Source: Pygmaiobacter massiliensis
GTDB taxonomy: Bacteria; Bacillota; Clostridia; Oscillospirales; Ruminococcaceae
Assembly: GCF_900199435.1 (NCBI RefSeq)
Contig: NZ_OAML01000003.1
Location: forward strand, 1,629,166 to 1,693,165
Length of the DNA: 64,000 nt
Reading direction: 5' to 3'
A program made the translations under genes and the position numbers. The notes beneath the pieces are model-generated. The model saw only the letters and a program-made list of their open reading frames with translations. It ran no database searches and had not been told where the DNA came from. This document shows positions 8,049 through 16,885 of this stretch, piece after piece. Positions within the stretch are counted from its first letter, which is position 1. The number at the start of each line of letters is the position of its first letter.

Positions 8049-8808
8049 TTCGCGACCAGCAGGAAACGGTAAAAAAGCTGGGCAGCAAACTGAATGAAAA
8101 GCTGATGAAAGGTGGCAGTTATGTAACCTTGCCACGCGGTGTGGATATTGAAACCACCGACCGTGAGCTGAAGATTCTGCGGTTGGATAACCCCGCACAG
8201 AAAGCGCTGATTGATGTACTGACGGTACAGGCGGATGTTTCGAGAGATATTCATCTGCTGGAAGAGAACTATCAGTGGGCAAAATCTACGCTTGGCATTA
8301 ATGACAGCTTTCAGGGAAAGTCGGACTCTACTGCAGTTTCCGGCACTGCGAAACAGTTTGCGGCAGCACAGGCTTCTGGCCGACTGGAAAGTAAGCGCCG
8401 CATGAAAAATGCTGCTTACCGTGCGCTGTTTGAGCGGATGTTTCAATGGATGCTGGCTTATGCAGATGAACCGTTTGAAGTGCCCTCGGTAGATGACAAA
8501 GGTGTTTTGACCTATAAAACCTTTAACCGATGGGACTTTTTAAAAAGGATGCGGCAGGTGAATGGTACTGGAATGATGCCTTTTTGTTTGACGTAGACAC
8601 CAGTGGCGGGCTGGCGCAGAACCGCGAAGCGATGTGGCAGAAGCTGGATGAAAAACTTGCAGCCGGAGCGCTGGGCAATCCCGCGGACCCGGCAACACTG
8701 GTGCGTTACTGGTCGCTGATGGAGCAGCAGCAGTTCCCAGGCGCAAAGACAATCAAGAAAATGCTTTCGAGCGCAGCGGAGGAGGTGAAGAGCGATGCTT
8801 TGCCCTAA
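7985..8808 (+). pseudogene. Phage portal protein, C-terminal fragment with a frameshift
   Basis: From about 7985 another frame reads VSRFGSLLGTSDVEVIRDQQ, then KLMKGGSYVTLP and RSLESKRR-like helical sequence characteristic of the C-terminal half of SPP1-type portal proteins. The frame breaks around 8540-8550 at a run of T and A residues; the frame that continues reads FKKDAAGEWYWNDAF and ends at 8808. The 5' half of the portal gene and the 3' part of terL were lost together, so one deletion event probably joined the two genes. The product is not expected to work. Confidence 0.75.
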
Positions 8809-8992
8809 ATGCGGCACTGAGATGCGTATCGGCAGCACGGTACAGCAGGTCACAGGAGATTCTTCTCCGGAAACGCCGACCGTGGTGAAAACCGTACAGA
8901 CGTTGGTGTGCAGAAATCCTCAGTGCATGAATTTCGAAAAGGAGGTTGCAAATGCAGAGACCGAAATTTACCGCAGTGACGATCAGAAATAA
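8795..8992 (+). CDS. Small zinc-ribbon phage protein
   Basis: A 65-residue protein starting MLCPKCGTEMRIGS with a second pair CRNPQC, giving a C-x2-C...C-x4-C zinc ribbon. GGAGGTG at 8780-8786 is well placed. It overlaps the end of the portal fragment, a common arrangement in Clostridia phages in which a tiny ribbon protein follows the portal gene. Function is unknown. Confidence 0.6.
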   Translation: MLCPKCGTEMRIGSTVQQVTGDSSPETPTVVKTVQTLVCRNPQCMNFEKEVANAETEIYRSDDQK

Positions 8993-9042
8993 GACCCATT
9001 GCCGCTGTGCGGCTTTAGGAATAGAAAGAAAGGAAGAGAAGG

Positions 9043-9127
9043 ATGGAAGCTGAATGGATTTGTGCCGCGCTTTTTGACTCAAACGCAGGTAAACGAGATT
9101 TTGGCACAAGAGAAAGGTGGTGTGTAA
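9043..9127 (+). pseudogene. C-terminal scrap of a phage protein before the amidase
   Basis: In the frame ending TAA at 9125-9127 the sequence reads LNGFVPRFLTQTQVNEILAQ and then EKGGV, a plausible end of a tail or connector protein. It lies in a different frame from the amidase and its stop overlaps the amidase ATG (TAATG). I infer that everything between the portal end and this scrap was deleted. Confidence 0.35.
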
Positions 9128-9795
9128 TGCAGGTAGAAGAGTGGCTGCTGCCAATCAGTAAGGCGCGTTGCGGCAAAAAACTGCGTGGTTTTTGCGGTGT
9201 GACCATTCACGAAACCGCTAACACCGCGCCCACGGCCAATGCAAAAAGCCATGCCGTATACATGAACCAAAATGGGGGCAAAGACCGAGAGGTCAGCTAC
9301 CATTATGTCGTGGATGCGCAGCAGGCGTTTCACCTAGTGCCGGACGACGAAGTTGCCTGGCACGCGGGCGATGGCGCCAGTGGCAAAGGTAATAACGAAA
9401 CGATTGCTATAGAGATTTGTGTAAATGCGGGCGGGAATTTCCAACAGGCGGTGGACAATGCCGCAGCGCTGGCGGCACAGCTGCTGTATCGGCGCGGCGT
9501 GAAATCGGCAGAAGGGCGAATATTTGAACACCATCACTTTTCAAGCTATCAAAAAAACTGCCCCGCCAACCTGCGGGCAGGGGCAGCTGGGGGCATGGCA
9601 CACCTGCGGGCAAAAGTGCAGCAGGTTTTAACCCAGCTGTGGGGCACCGCCGAAGTTCCGCCGGAAAAAAGCCCCGATTCTCTTTATCGGGTGCAGGTGG
9701 GGGCATTTGCGGCAAAAGAAGGAGCAGAGCGTTATGCAGACCAGCTTCGCAAAGCGGGGTATTCCTGTTTTGTTGTGGTGCCAGTGCAAGGTTAG
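9127..9795 (+). CDS. N-acetylmuramoyl-L-alanine amidase (endolysin) with SPOR-like tail
   Basis: A 222-residue cell-wall hydrolase of the Amidase_2/PGRP fold that cuts the lactyl amide between muramic acid and the stem peptide. GVTIHETANT supplies the first zinc His, SYHYVVDAQQAFHLVPDDEVAWHAG the middle of the fold, and the second zinc His and Cys lie in FSSYQKNCP after HHHF. Residues ~175-222 (YRVQVGAFAAKEGAERYADQ) match a SPOR peptidoglycan-binding domain. The start is set at 9127, just after an upstream stop, rather than the longer frame from 9043. With the following holin it forms a lysis cassette and appears intact. Confidence 0.85.
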   Translation: MQVEEWLLPISKARCGKKLRGFCGVTIHETANTAPTANAKSHAVYMNQNGGKDREVSYHYVVDAQQAFHLVPDDEVAWHAGDGASGKGNNETIAIEICVNAGGNFQQAVDNAAALAAQLLYRRGVKSAEGRIFEHHHFSSYQKNCPANLRAGAAGGMAHLRAKVQQVLTQLWGTAEVPPEKSPDSLYRVQVGAFAAKEGAERYADQLRKAGYSCFVVVPVQG

Positions 9796-9833
9796 CGGCA
9801 ACCCGTTTAGCGAAAACGTGGAAAAGAAAAGGC

Positions 9834-9953
9834 ATGAAAGACAGTTTATGTGAAGAGCTACAAGGTATGGCGTGTCTTGCAAAAGTAAATGCACCATACC
9901 ATGAGGAGAAGAAAGGAAGGGCAATGGATGGAGAGAATGCAGGATGTGATTAA
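9834..9953 (+). CDS. Possible 39-residue phage microprotein
   Basis: A short frame from an ATG after GAAAAGG encodes a 39-residue peptide that overlaps the holin start. It has no recognisable motif. Similar XkdX-type small proteins lie before holins in some Clostridia phages, but the sequence match is not evident, so this is only a weak call. Confidence 0.25.
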   Translation: MKDSLCEELQGMACLAKVNAPYHEEKKGRAMDGENAGCD

Positions 9954-10368
9954 AATGGCATCTGCCGCTGCGGCAGGGCTATGCACCGTGCTGTGGGGCG
10001 GCGCGGACGCGTGGCTGATGGCGTTATTGCTGTTTTTACTGCTGTATTATTGCAGCGGTGTGGCGGCAGCCATTGTACGGTGCGAGCTTTCAAGCCGCAC
10101 GGGATTTCGCGGTTTGCTGAAAAAATTACTGATTTTGCTGATTGCTGCAATTGCAAGCCGCCTTGATGCACTGCTGGGTGCCGGGGGTGCGCTGCGCAGT
10201 TTGGTACTGGGCTTTTATATTGCCAACGAGGGCATTAGCCTGCTTGAAAATGCAGCCCGCTGCGGGGTGCCGGTGCCACAGCGGCTGACGAAGGTGTTGG
10301 GCCAGATGTGCAGCGAATCGCCCCAGGCTCCGGCCGATGGAGCAAAGGAGGAAAAACATGAAGCATAA
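9928..10368 (+). CDS. Phage holin
   Basis: A 146-residue membrane protein with hydrophobic segments around residues 8-45 (VLWGGADAWLMALLLFLLLYY) and 60-100 (LLKKLLILLIAAIASRLDALL), matching the phage_holin_4 / toxin-secretion holin pattern. It would form pores that let the adjacent amidase reach the wall. The ATG at 9928 follows GAAAGGAAGGG. Its stop overlaps the next gene's start by 11 bp. Nothing suggests truncation, in contrast to the structural genes upstream. Confidence 0.78.
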   Translation: MERMQDVIKMASAAAAGLCTVLWGGADAWLMALLLFLLLYYCSGVAAAIVRCELSSRTGFRGLLKKLLILLIAAIASRLDALLGAGGALRSLVLGFYIANEGISLLENAARCGVPVPQRLTKVLGQMCSESPQAPADGAKEEKHEA

Positions 10369-11044
10369 TAATTTAAGCGGCAAAAAGAGCAACCAGTTTA
10401 AAACGGAGTATGGCAACAGCGGCTATGTCAGCGGGGGATGGGTAGACCCTTCCTGGGCGGACCGCGGCAATATCTCGACTGCCACTTTCACGACGCAAGC
10501 CAGTGCCAAGAAAACAACCGCCAGCCAGCGTGCGGCAGAAAGGGCAGCGACGCAGGCAGCAGCAGAAAAAGCGCAACGGCAGGCTGCGTTAACCGCACAA
10601 ATGAACAGCAGTATTGCGCAGCTGGAGCAAGCATACCAAAACCGGCGCACTTATCTTGAAAACAGCTATCAAACCTCGATAGGCGCGGCGGAAGGTAATC
10701 ATAAAACAACAGTGGCCGGCGTAAATGCAGGCATCGATCGCTCTTTGCAGGAAGCATATATCAGCTATATGAAAAACAAAGAAGCGCTGCCGCAGACGCT
10801 TTCCAGCCTGGGCATCCATGGCGGCATGGCGGAATCCACCGCGGCGCGGCTGGCCAACAATTATGGTGCTGTGCGCGGAAGTTTGGAAAGCACGCGTGCC
10901 GGGCAGCTTGCAGATGCACTGGCAGCCCTAGAAAAGCAGCGAGAGGCTTTGCTACGCGAGTACCAGGCCGGTTTAACAACAGAGCAAAGCAATCGGGCAA
11001 AAGCAGAATCAGACTTGCGGCTGCAATATGCCAAGCTGTTTTAA
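10358..11044 (+). CDS. Prophage coiled-coil protein of unknown function
   Basis: A 228-residue, Ala/Gln-rich protein with a long coiled coil over residues 50-110 (AAERAATQAAAEKAQRQAA) and another near the end (LEKQREALLREYQ). The middle has an ESTAARLANNYGAVRGS segment. No enzyme motif is visible. It is co-transcribed with the lysis genes (GCAAAGGAGG ribosome-binding site at 10342) and ended by a terminator, so it belongs to the remnant. It may be a structural or anchoring protein; I do not recognise the family. Confidence 0.55.
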   Translation: MKHNNLSGKKSNQFKTEYGNSGYVSGGWVDPSWADRGNISTATFTTQASAKKTTASQRAAERAATQAAAEKAQRQAALTAQMNSSIAQLEQAYQNRRTYLENSYQTSIGAAEGNHKTTVAGVNAGIDRSLQEAYISYMKNKEALPQTLSSLGIHGGMAESTAARLANNYGAVRGSLESTRAGQLADALAALEKQREALLREYQAGLTTEQSNRAKAESDLRLQYAKLF

Positions 11045-11052
11045 CCAGATGA

Positions 11053-11082
11053 AAAACGTCCAGAAAGCTCTGGACGTTTTTT
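11053..11082 (+). terminator. Terminator ending the prophage remnant
   Basis: AAAACGTCCAGA (11053-11064) pairs with TCTGGACGTTTT (11069-11080), followed by further T residues. Confidence 0.9.
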
Positions 11083-11265
11083 GCGTTTGGGTAAAAATCT
11101 GCATTTCTTCCGATAATTAAGCGATTCCTCAAATACTATTTGAAAAAGTGAAGAAATTGTGTTAGGATAAGGGCAATATCTGCAATTAAACTTTATCCCC
11201 TTTTTCAGGGGTTTATTTTTAAACTTTATCCACTCTTTCAAGCATAGGATGTGAGGGGAATCAAA

Positions 11266-14200
11266 TTGCAGCAGGAGAAAGAAACTTTATTGCCGCAGTT
11301 GCCATTGTCGGCAGACCACCTTTTGCAGGATATTTTAGGCTGCGCAGACGGTGGGGTGTGCTGTATCGCCTTTTATGGGCCCGAACAGGCAAAGGCCAGG
11401 TTGCTGTATGCCAGTGAAGCGCTGTGCCGGATGTTTGGGAAAACCGAAGAGGAAATTGCGGCCTCGATTGCGGCCCAGCCGGATTGTCTGCCCATCGGTG
11501 AGGATGGCGGTATGGCTGTTGCTATGCTGCGCCGTGCCATTCGAGAAAAAAGGCCCCGTCTTGAGATGGAGCTGCGCATTGAAACGGCGCCCGGCAAAAT
11601 ACACTGGGTGCACTGTAAAGGAACACTGCGTGAAACTGCGGATGAATGGATTGTTACAATTTTGCAGCAGGACATTACGCCCTATCGTGAGCTTGCAGGC
11701 AAACTGCGCCGACAGGAGGAGCAGTTGATGCTGGCTGTTTCCCGCATTTCGGCTGATGTCTGGGAGTACGATATCCAGAAAAAGATGCTTTCCACCGGCC
11801 TTAGCACCGGGGTACATCGCATTTTGTATGATGTGCCGGAATCTCAAATTCAAAATGCGGATATCCACCCCGACGATAAAGAAACCGCGCGGGCCATGTA
11901 TCGAGAGATGACGAGTGGCGCGAGCCAAGTAGACTACACACTGCGTATGAAAACTACTACCGGCATTTACAGCTGGCGCAAATGCAGCTTTTCGGTGATT
12001 TTTGACCAGAGCTACCAGCCCGTGCGTGCGGTTGGCATTATTACAGATATTTCGGACGAGATGGAAACGCGCCGCCGCTACCAGCAAGAGCGGCAATACC
12101 GTGCGGCACTTAGCCTGCGCACTGTTACGACTGTGGATATCGACGTAACCGCAGATACCTTTGTACGCCAGTTCGTAGCACCCGGCTCACATGTTGTCGG
12201 CACCGAAACCGAGCGGTTTACTGAGTTTGTGGCTGCTTTGTGTGAGCAGTGCGTCCACCCCGAAGATAGAGGGCGAGTGCAGCAGGTGCTGGATTTGGGA
12301 CACCTGCAAATGGCGCTGCAAAGCGGTGAACGCGAGATAGAGCTGGACTATCGCAGCTATAATCTGAGCACGCAGTCTTATGGATGGATGAAGATGACGA
12401 TTCATCTTTTTCGTGATCAGGACAATGGACATATATGCGGTGTGCTCTATGTGCGAGATATTGATAAGAAGAAAAAAGAGGAGCTGCTGATCCGCGAGCG
12501 TGCAGATCACGACCCTCTTACCGGGCTGCTCAACCGCAGCTCTTTTGCGGCGCTGGTTGAAAACGTGCTGCAAAACCGCAAAGATAAACGCCACGCATTT
12601 TTGATGCTGGACATTGATAACTTTAAACAGATTAACGATACATTTGGCCATGCTACCGGGGACGAGCTGCTTGGTACCGTAGCCCAAAAATTGCAGGCGA
12701 CCTTCCGCGAGCAAGATTTAATCGGCCGTATGGGCGGCGACGAATTTGCTGTTTTTTTGGTTGACATCAATGATAGAGACACCGTAGTGAACCGCGCCCG
12801 TCGCCTCGGCGAAGAGCTTGATATTCAGGTGGAAGAGGGCGGATATACCGCACATATTTCATGCAGCATCGGTATTACCTTTGCGCCGGAGCAGGGCGAT
12901 ACGGTTCGTACGCTATATGCAAACGCCGACCAGGCGCAATACCGCGCCAAGCGAAACGGAAAGAATCGCTGCGCGATTTTTGGACAGGAATCCACCTCCG
13001 AAGTGGATGGACTGGCGGCAATCGCCACAATGCTGTACGAAAAGGCCATCGAACCGCGTAAGGCGTGGAGCCGATTATTGCATTTGATCGGCACCCGTAT
13101 GGACGTTGACCGTGTGCTTTTGTACCAGCTGGACACTGCGCGCAGCGACGTGAGTATTCAGCAGCAATGGACCGCCCCGGGCGTGGCGGAATACCGCGAG
13201 CCACCGGTTGGCCCGGCACGCCCACAGGCGATAGAATATTGGCATAAATCGTTTGAAAATAACCAGTCGCTTGTCGTGTTCCGTCGAGAAGTCCCCTCTG
13301 CCGTGGCAGCTTTTTTAACGCAGGACGGCGCTGAGACGGTGCTTTATTTTCCGCTGCGCCGTGGCAGGCGAGACTATGGTATGCTGGTGCTGACCAATAT
13401 CGAAAAGCACCGGCTGTGGACCGAGCGGGAGAAAAATTTGCTGCTAGCGGTTGCGCAGGTACTTGGCAGCCAAATGGCAGAGCAGGAACATCAAAAAAGG
13501 CGAAATATGGATTCTTCCTGCGCGGTGCGAGATCCGCTGACTCAATTAATCAGTTATGATGCGTTCAAGGTACAGGCGCAAGCGTTGCTCTCGAAAGGCG
13601 CAACGGAGGCGTATGTACTGGTTTGCACTGATGTTTGCAACATGAAGCAGTTAAACGAGCATTATGGCTATACCGCAGGCGATAATGTGCTGCTGGCGCT
13701 TGCGGCGCTTTATAAGCAGATGCCCGATGCATTGGTAACGCGCACCTTTGGTGACCATTTCTACGCATTGTATCCCACCGAGCAGTCGTTGCCGATGTTA
13801 CAGCAAAAGCTGGAGGAATGGCAGCAGGAAGTTTGCAAAGAGCTGCAGGCCGAAGTACCTGGCATGCAGGTTAGCCTGCGCTCTGGCATCTATCGCCTGC
13901 GTTCTACGGACAAAGATATTTCTTTTGCACTTAGCCGCGCCAATGCGGCACGCAAAGAAAAGACGCAGAGCATGGGATGCCAAATTTACAACGACCAGTT
14001 AGAGGCAAAGCTGCGACAGGCGGAAGAGATCGCCCATAAGCTGCCTAAGGCGCTGGCGAAAGGCGAGATTTGCACCTATTTGCAGCCAGTAATAAACCTG
14101 CGCACCGGTCGCATTGTTGGCGCAGAAGCCCTGGTTCGCTGGCACAGCGAAGAGGGCCAAGTCTTTTTGCCCGGTCAATTTCTGCCTTTGCTGGAGCGTG

Positions 14201-14799
14201 CGGGGCTGATTGCTGAGCTGGACTTGCATATGCTGGAACGCGCGACCGATTGGCTGATAGAGCGCAGCCGCGCGGGCAAGCTTCTTTGCCCGATTTCGGT
14301 CAACACAAGCGCGAGCACCGCCTTATTACAGACAAAACTAGGCGAATTGGCAAAGCGGCTGCTGCATGCAAAAATTGACCCGAGTACTCTGATTTTAGAG
14401 CTGACAGAACATACATTCAGCAATCATCGGGAACGAGTGTATGGCGCAGTAGAGCAACTGCAAAAACACGGCTTTGGAACTGCCATGGATGATTTCGGCA
14501 CCGGCTGCACGGCAATTTCGCTCCTCGCAGAGCTGCCGGTGGACTGGATTAAGCTGGATCGCTCAATGCTTCTTGCCAGCCAAAAAAGCAAACGTGGTTT
14601 GGATTTTCTTTGCCGTATGATAGAATTGCTCAAAAGCATGGAGTACACTGTCGTTTGCGAGGGTGTAGAAACAGCGCAGGAAGCAGAGCTGCTGCGTCAC
14701 ATTGGCTGCGATTTGGCACAAGGGTACTTTTTTGATTCCCCCATGCCAGTGTCGGATTTTGAAGTTTGTTTTGACGCACAGTTTACTAAGACACAATAA
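11266..14799 (+). CDS. Multi-PAS/GAF c-di-GMP protein with two GGDEF and one EAL domain
   Basis: A cytoplasmic signalling protein of about 1177 residues. Order: PAS-like regions (~20-400, including DITPYRELAG and RAVGIITDISDEM, typical PAS/PAC ends), an intact GGDEF domain (DPLTGLLNRSSF, then MGGDEFAVF at ~489-497), a GAF-like region (~585-745), a second degenerate GGDEF (DPLTQLISYDAF; the active site reads FGDHF), and an EAL domain (EAL at 954, then DDFGTG, KLDRS, EGVET and QGYFF). It could both make and degrade c-di-GMP. TTG at 11266 has GAGGGG at 11253; an in-frame GTG at 11251 is the alternative. No transmembrane segment is seen. Confidence 0.9.
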   Translation: MQQEKETLLPQLPLSADHLLQDILGCADGGVCCIAFYGPEQAKARLLYASEALCRMFGKTEEEIAASIAAQPDCLPIGEDGGMAVAMLRRAIREKRPRLEMELRIETAPGKIHWVHCKGTLRETADEWIVTILQQDITPYRELAGKLRRQEEQLMLAVSRISADVWEYDIQKKMLSTGLSTGVHRILYDVPESQIQNADIHPDDKETARAMYREMTSGASQVDYTLRMKTTTGIYSWRKCSFSVIFDQSYQPVRAVGIITDISDEMETRRRYQQERQYRAALSLRTVTTVDIDVTADTFVRQFVAPGSHVVGTETERFTEFVAALCEQCVHPEDRGRVQQVLDLGHLQMALQSGEREIELDYRSYNLSTQSYGWMKMTIHLFRDQDNGHICGVLYVRDIDKKKKEELLIRERADHDPLTGLLNRSSFAALVENVLQNRKDKRHAFLMLDIDNFKQINDTFGHATGDELLGTVAQKLQATFREQDLIGRMGGDEFAVFLVDINDRDTVVNRARRLGEELDIQVEEGGYTAHISCSIGITFAPEQGDTVRTLYANADQAQYRAKRNGKNRCAIFGQESTSEVDGLAAIATMLYEKAIEPRKAWSRLLHLIGTRMDVDRVLLYQLDTARSDVSIQQQWTAPGVAEYREPPVGPARPQAIEYWHKSFENNQSLVVFRREVPSAVAAFLTQDGAETVLYFPLRRGRRDYGMLVLTNIEKHRLWTEREKNLLLAVAQVLGSQMAEQEHQKRRNMDSSCAVRDPLTQLISYDAFKVQAQALLSKGATEAYVLVCTDVCNMKQLNEHYGYTAGDNVLLALAALYKQMPDALVTRTFGDHFYALYPTEQSLPMLQQKLEEWQQEVCKELQAEVPGMQVSLRSGIYRLRSTDKDISFALSRANAARKEKTQSMGCQIYNDQLEAKLRQAEEIAHKLPKALAKGEICTYLQPVINLRTGRIVGAEALVRWHSEEGQVFLPGQFLPLLERAGLIAELDLHMLERATDWLIERSRAGKLLCPISVNTSASTALLQTKLGELAKRLLHAKIDPSTLILELTEHTFSNHRERVYGAVEQLQKHGFGTAMDDFGTGCTAISLLAELPVDWIKLDRSMLLASQKSKRGLDFLCRMIELLKSMEYTVVCEGVETAQEAELLRHIGCDLAQGYFFDSPMPVSDFEVCFDAQFTKTQ

Positions 14800-14802
14800 A
14801 AC

Positions 14803-14843
14803 AAAAAACACCCGCACCGAAAAATATGGTGCGGGTGTTTTTT
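14803..14843. terminator. Bidirectional terminator between GGDEF/EAL gene and psuG
   Basis: AAAAAACACCCGCACC (14803-14818) and GGTGCGGGTGTTTTTT (14828-14843) form a 16-bp stem with A and T tracts on both sides, serving the two convergent genes. Confidence 0.92.
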
Positions 14844-14854
14844 ATAAGCTGCAA

Positions 14855-15775
14855 TTATTTTAACTTAGCGTACTCTACTGCAATGCGGCTTGCAACGCGC
14901 GCATTGTTGTATGCCAGCTGAATATTGGTGTTGAGACTGGTGCCGTGGGTATGCTCTGCAATATAAGCAAGCAAAAACGGAGTGATCTCTTTGCCGTGTA
15001 CACCTTTTGTTTCAGCTGCGGCAAGCGCCTGGTCTACCACAGCGCTCATCTCGCCAAAGTCAAGTGCGTACTCATCGGGTACCGGGTTGCCAACCAGCAC
15101 ACCGCCGGTAAGACCAACATTCCATTTATTTGCCATGATTTTGGCAACTTCAGTTTCGGTTTCGGCACGGTGGTCTACACCAAATCCGCTGGATTTGCAA
15201 TAGAAAGAGGGGAACTCAGAGGTGCGCATACCAAGTACAGGGACACCCATGGTTTCAAGGTACTCAAGCGTACGGCCGATATCGAGAATCATCTTAGCAC
15301 CGGCACAAACAACGGTAACGGGAGTGTGCGCAAGCTCCTGCAAATCGGCAGAAATGTCCATCGTAACTTCGCCTTTGCGGTGCACACCGCCGATGCCGCC
15401 CGTAGCAAACACAGAAATGCCCGCCATAGCAGCGACAATCATCGTGGTAGCAACGGTGGTGGCAGCTGTCTGCCCAGTGGTCAAAAAGATGGGCAGGTCG
15501 CGGCGGCTGGCTTTGGCAACGTTCTCGTTTTTGCACATCAGGTCTAGCTCGTCGGGGGTAAGGCCAACTTTTAATTTACCGCCAATGACGGCGATGGTTG
15601 CAGGCACAGCACCCTCTGCACGAATGATATCCTCAATTTCGTGCGCAAAGCTTTTGTTTTCGGGCCAGGGCATGCCATGAGAAAGAATTGTGCTTTCCAG
15701 CGCAACCACGGGTTTGCCCGCGGCAATTGCTTTTTGAATTTCAGGGGTGATAGAAAGATAGTCCATCGGATTCAT
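14855..15775 (-). CDS. psuG: Pseudouridine-5'-phosphate glycosidase
   Basis: Splits pseudouridine 5'-phosphate into uracil and ribose 5-phosphate, the second step of pseudouridine salvage. The 306-residue protein has the N-terminal PVVALESTILSHGMPWPEN, the GKLKVGL segment, FATGGIGGVHR, and the C-terminal ITPFLLAYIAEHT(H)GTSL and NTNIQLAYNNA stretches that define the PsuG/YeiN family. Its start overlaps the stop of psuK (ATGA), with GAAAAGGAG upstream, so the two are translated together. Length is normal and no damage is seen. Confidence 0.95.
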   Translation of the reverse strand: MNPMDYLSITPEIQKAIAAGKPVVALESTILSHGMPWPENKSFAHEIEDIIRAEGAVPATIAVIGGKLKVGLTPDELDLMCKNENVAKASRRDLPIFLTTGQTAATTVATTMIVAAMAGISVFATGGIGGVHRKGEVTMDISADLQELAHTPVTVVCAGAKMILDIGRTLEYLETMGVPVLGMRTSEFPSFYCKSSGFGVDHRAETETEVAKIMANKWNVGLTGGVLVGNPVPDEYALDFGEMSAVVDQALAAAETKGVHGKEITPFLLAYIAEHTHGTSLNTNIQLAYNNARVASRIAVEYAKLK

Positions 15776-16695
15776 AAGACATACTCCTTTTCATATTGCC
15801 GAATGAGCGCAGGGCTCATATCGGGATTGATTGTATCGGGGCTGCTGATTGCCGCAATACCGGCAGCCAGCGCAAAAGACACCGTCTTTTCGATAGAAAA
15901 GCCGGAAAGTCGACTGTAAATAAGGCTGGCCATTGTGGCATCTCCCGCGCCGGTGGCGTTGGCGATGCTGGCAACAGGCCGGCTTTTTTTGCTGACACAG
16001 CCCAGCGTGCCCTTATAATAAATACCCTCGGCACCGCGGCTGACAAAAAGGTGCTTAGCGCCTTTTGCCAATACCGTGTCACAGGCAGCGGAAAGATCAG
16101 CCTCGTCGCGGATACTGCCGCCAGCGAGAATCTCCATTTCCATCAAATTTGGCTTAATTGTGTCGAATTTTCCTACCAAATCAACCATAGTGCGTGCATA
16201 ACTGGTGGATACAGGGTCAATAAATACAGGTACAGCTGCGTTGCAAACGAGAGCTTCCAGTGCTTCAGGGCAAAGGTCGGTGTCGCAAACGCAAATTTCG
16301 CTTTGGTTGATGATGGGCAAACGCTGCAGAATAAATTCTGCCCCGCGCGATTTGATGACACTCATATCGCTCATCGCGACGAGCATGTCACCCTCATCAT
16401 CCATAATAGAAAGGTAGCAAGAGGAACGTTGCCCTTCGCAGACTTCTACGTGCTGCATATCTATACCGAGCTTTGCGCATCCTGCTAAAATCGCATCGCC
16501 AAAGGTATCTGTACCAACGGCACTGCACAGTTTTGTGGCAATGCCCAGCCGGCTGAGGTTGTCCAGAATGTTCCGGGTCACGCCGCCCAATGAGGTGTAA
16601 AGGTGGCCGGGGTTAGAATCCCGCATAATGATAGGCGCATTCGAGCGCCCGTGCAGGTCCATATTTGCGCCGCCGACGCCAGTGACATATCGCAT
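15772..16695 (-). CDS. psuK: Pseudouridine kinase, PfkB family
   Basis: Phosphorylates pseudouridine at the 5' position, feeding PsuG. The 307-residue protein begins MRYVTGVGGANMDLHGRS, which is characteristic of PsuK/YeiC-type kinases. It has the PfkB signature GGVTRNILDNLSRLG near the N-terminus and the catalytic-base motif ATGAGDATMASLIY near the C-terminus. It is the promoter-proximal gene of the psuK-psuG pair. No transporter or regulator for pseudouridine is adjacent; transcription starts in the 190-bp space shared with the divergent SpoIIQ-like gene. Confidence 0.9.
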   Translation of the reverse strand: MRYVTGVGGANMDLHGRSNAPIIMRDSNPGHLYTSLGGVTRNILDNLSRLGIATKLCSAVGTDTFGDAILAGCAKLGIDMQHVEVCEGQRSSCYLSIMDDEGDMLVAMSDMSVIKSRGAEFILQRLPIINQSEICVCDTDLCPEALEALVCNAAVPVFIDPVSTSYARTMVDLVGKFDTIKPNLMEMEILAGGSIRDEADLSAACDTVLAKGAKHLFVSRGAEGIYYKGTLGCVSKKSRPVASIANATGAGDATMASLIYSRLSGFSIEKTVSFALAAGIAAISSPDTINPDMSPALIRQYEKEYVL

Positions 16696-16885
16696 AAAAG
16701 ACTGCTCCTTTCGCTATTGGCAAGGGCAAAAAATGCCGTTTGCCTGAATTGAGTATTTTAGCATCTTTGTAAGAAAAATGCAAGCGGCACCGGGCAGCGA
16801 AAAATGAATAAATCACGGCAGTCTCGTCCACAATAGCAGCAAACAGCAATATTCAGCCGCGGTGCGGCGCGAAAGGAACCGAAAT

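Larger units (their letters stand above)
6326..11044. mobile_element. Deleted prophage remnant with repressor and lysis cassette
   Basis: The segment starts with a divergently transcribed S24-family repressor, then small phage-type genes, the start of a large terminase fused out of frame to the end of a portal gene, a tail-protein scrap, an amidase, a holin and a coiled-coil protein. No integrase, capsid, protease, tail tape measure or replication gene remains, so it cannot form particles. It has host-like GC content. The ends are taken as the first and last phage-like genes; no direct-repeat att site was found. Confidence 0.78.
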
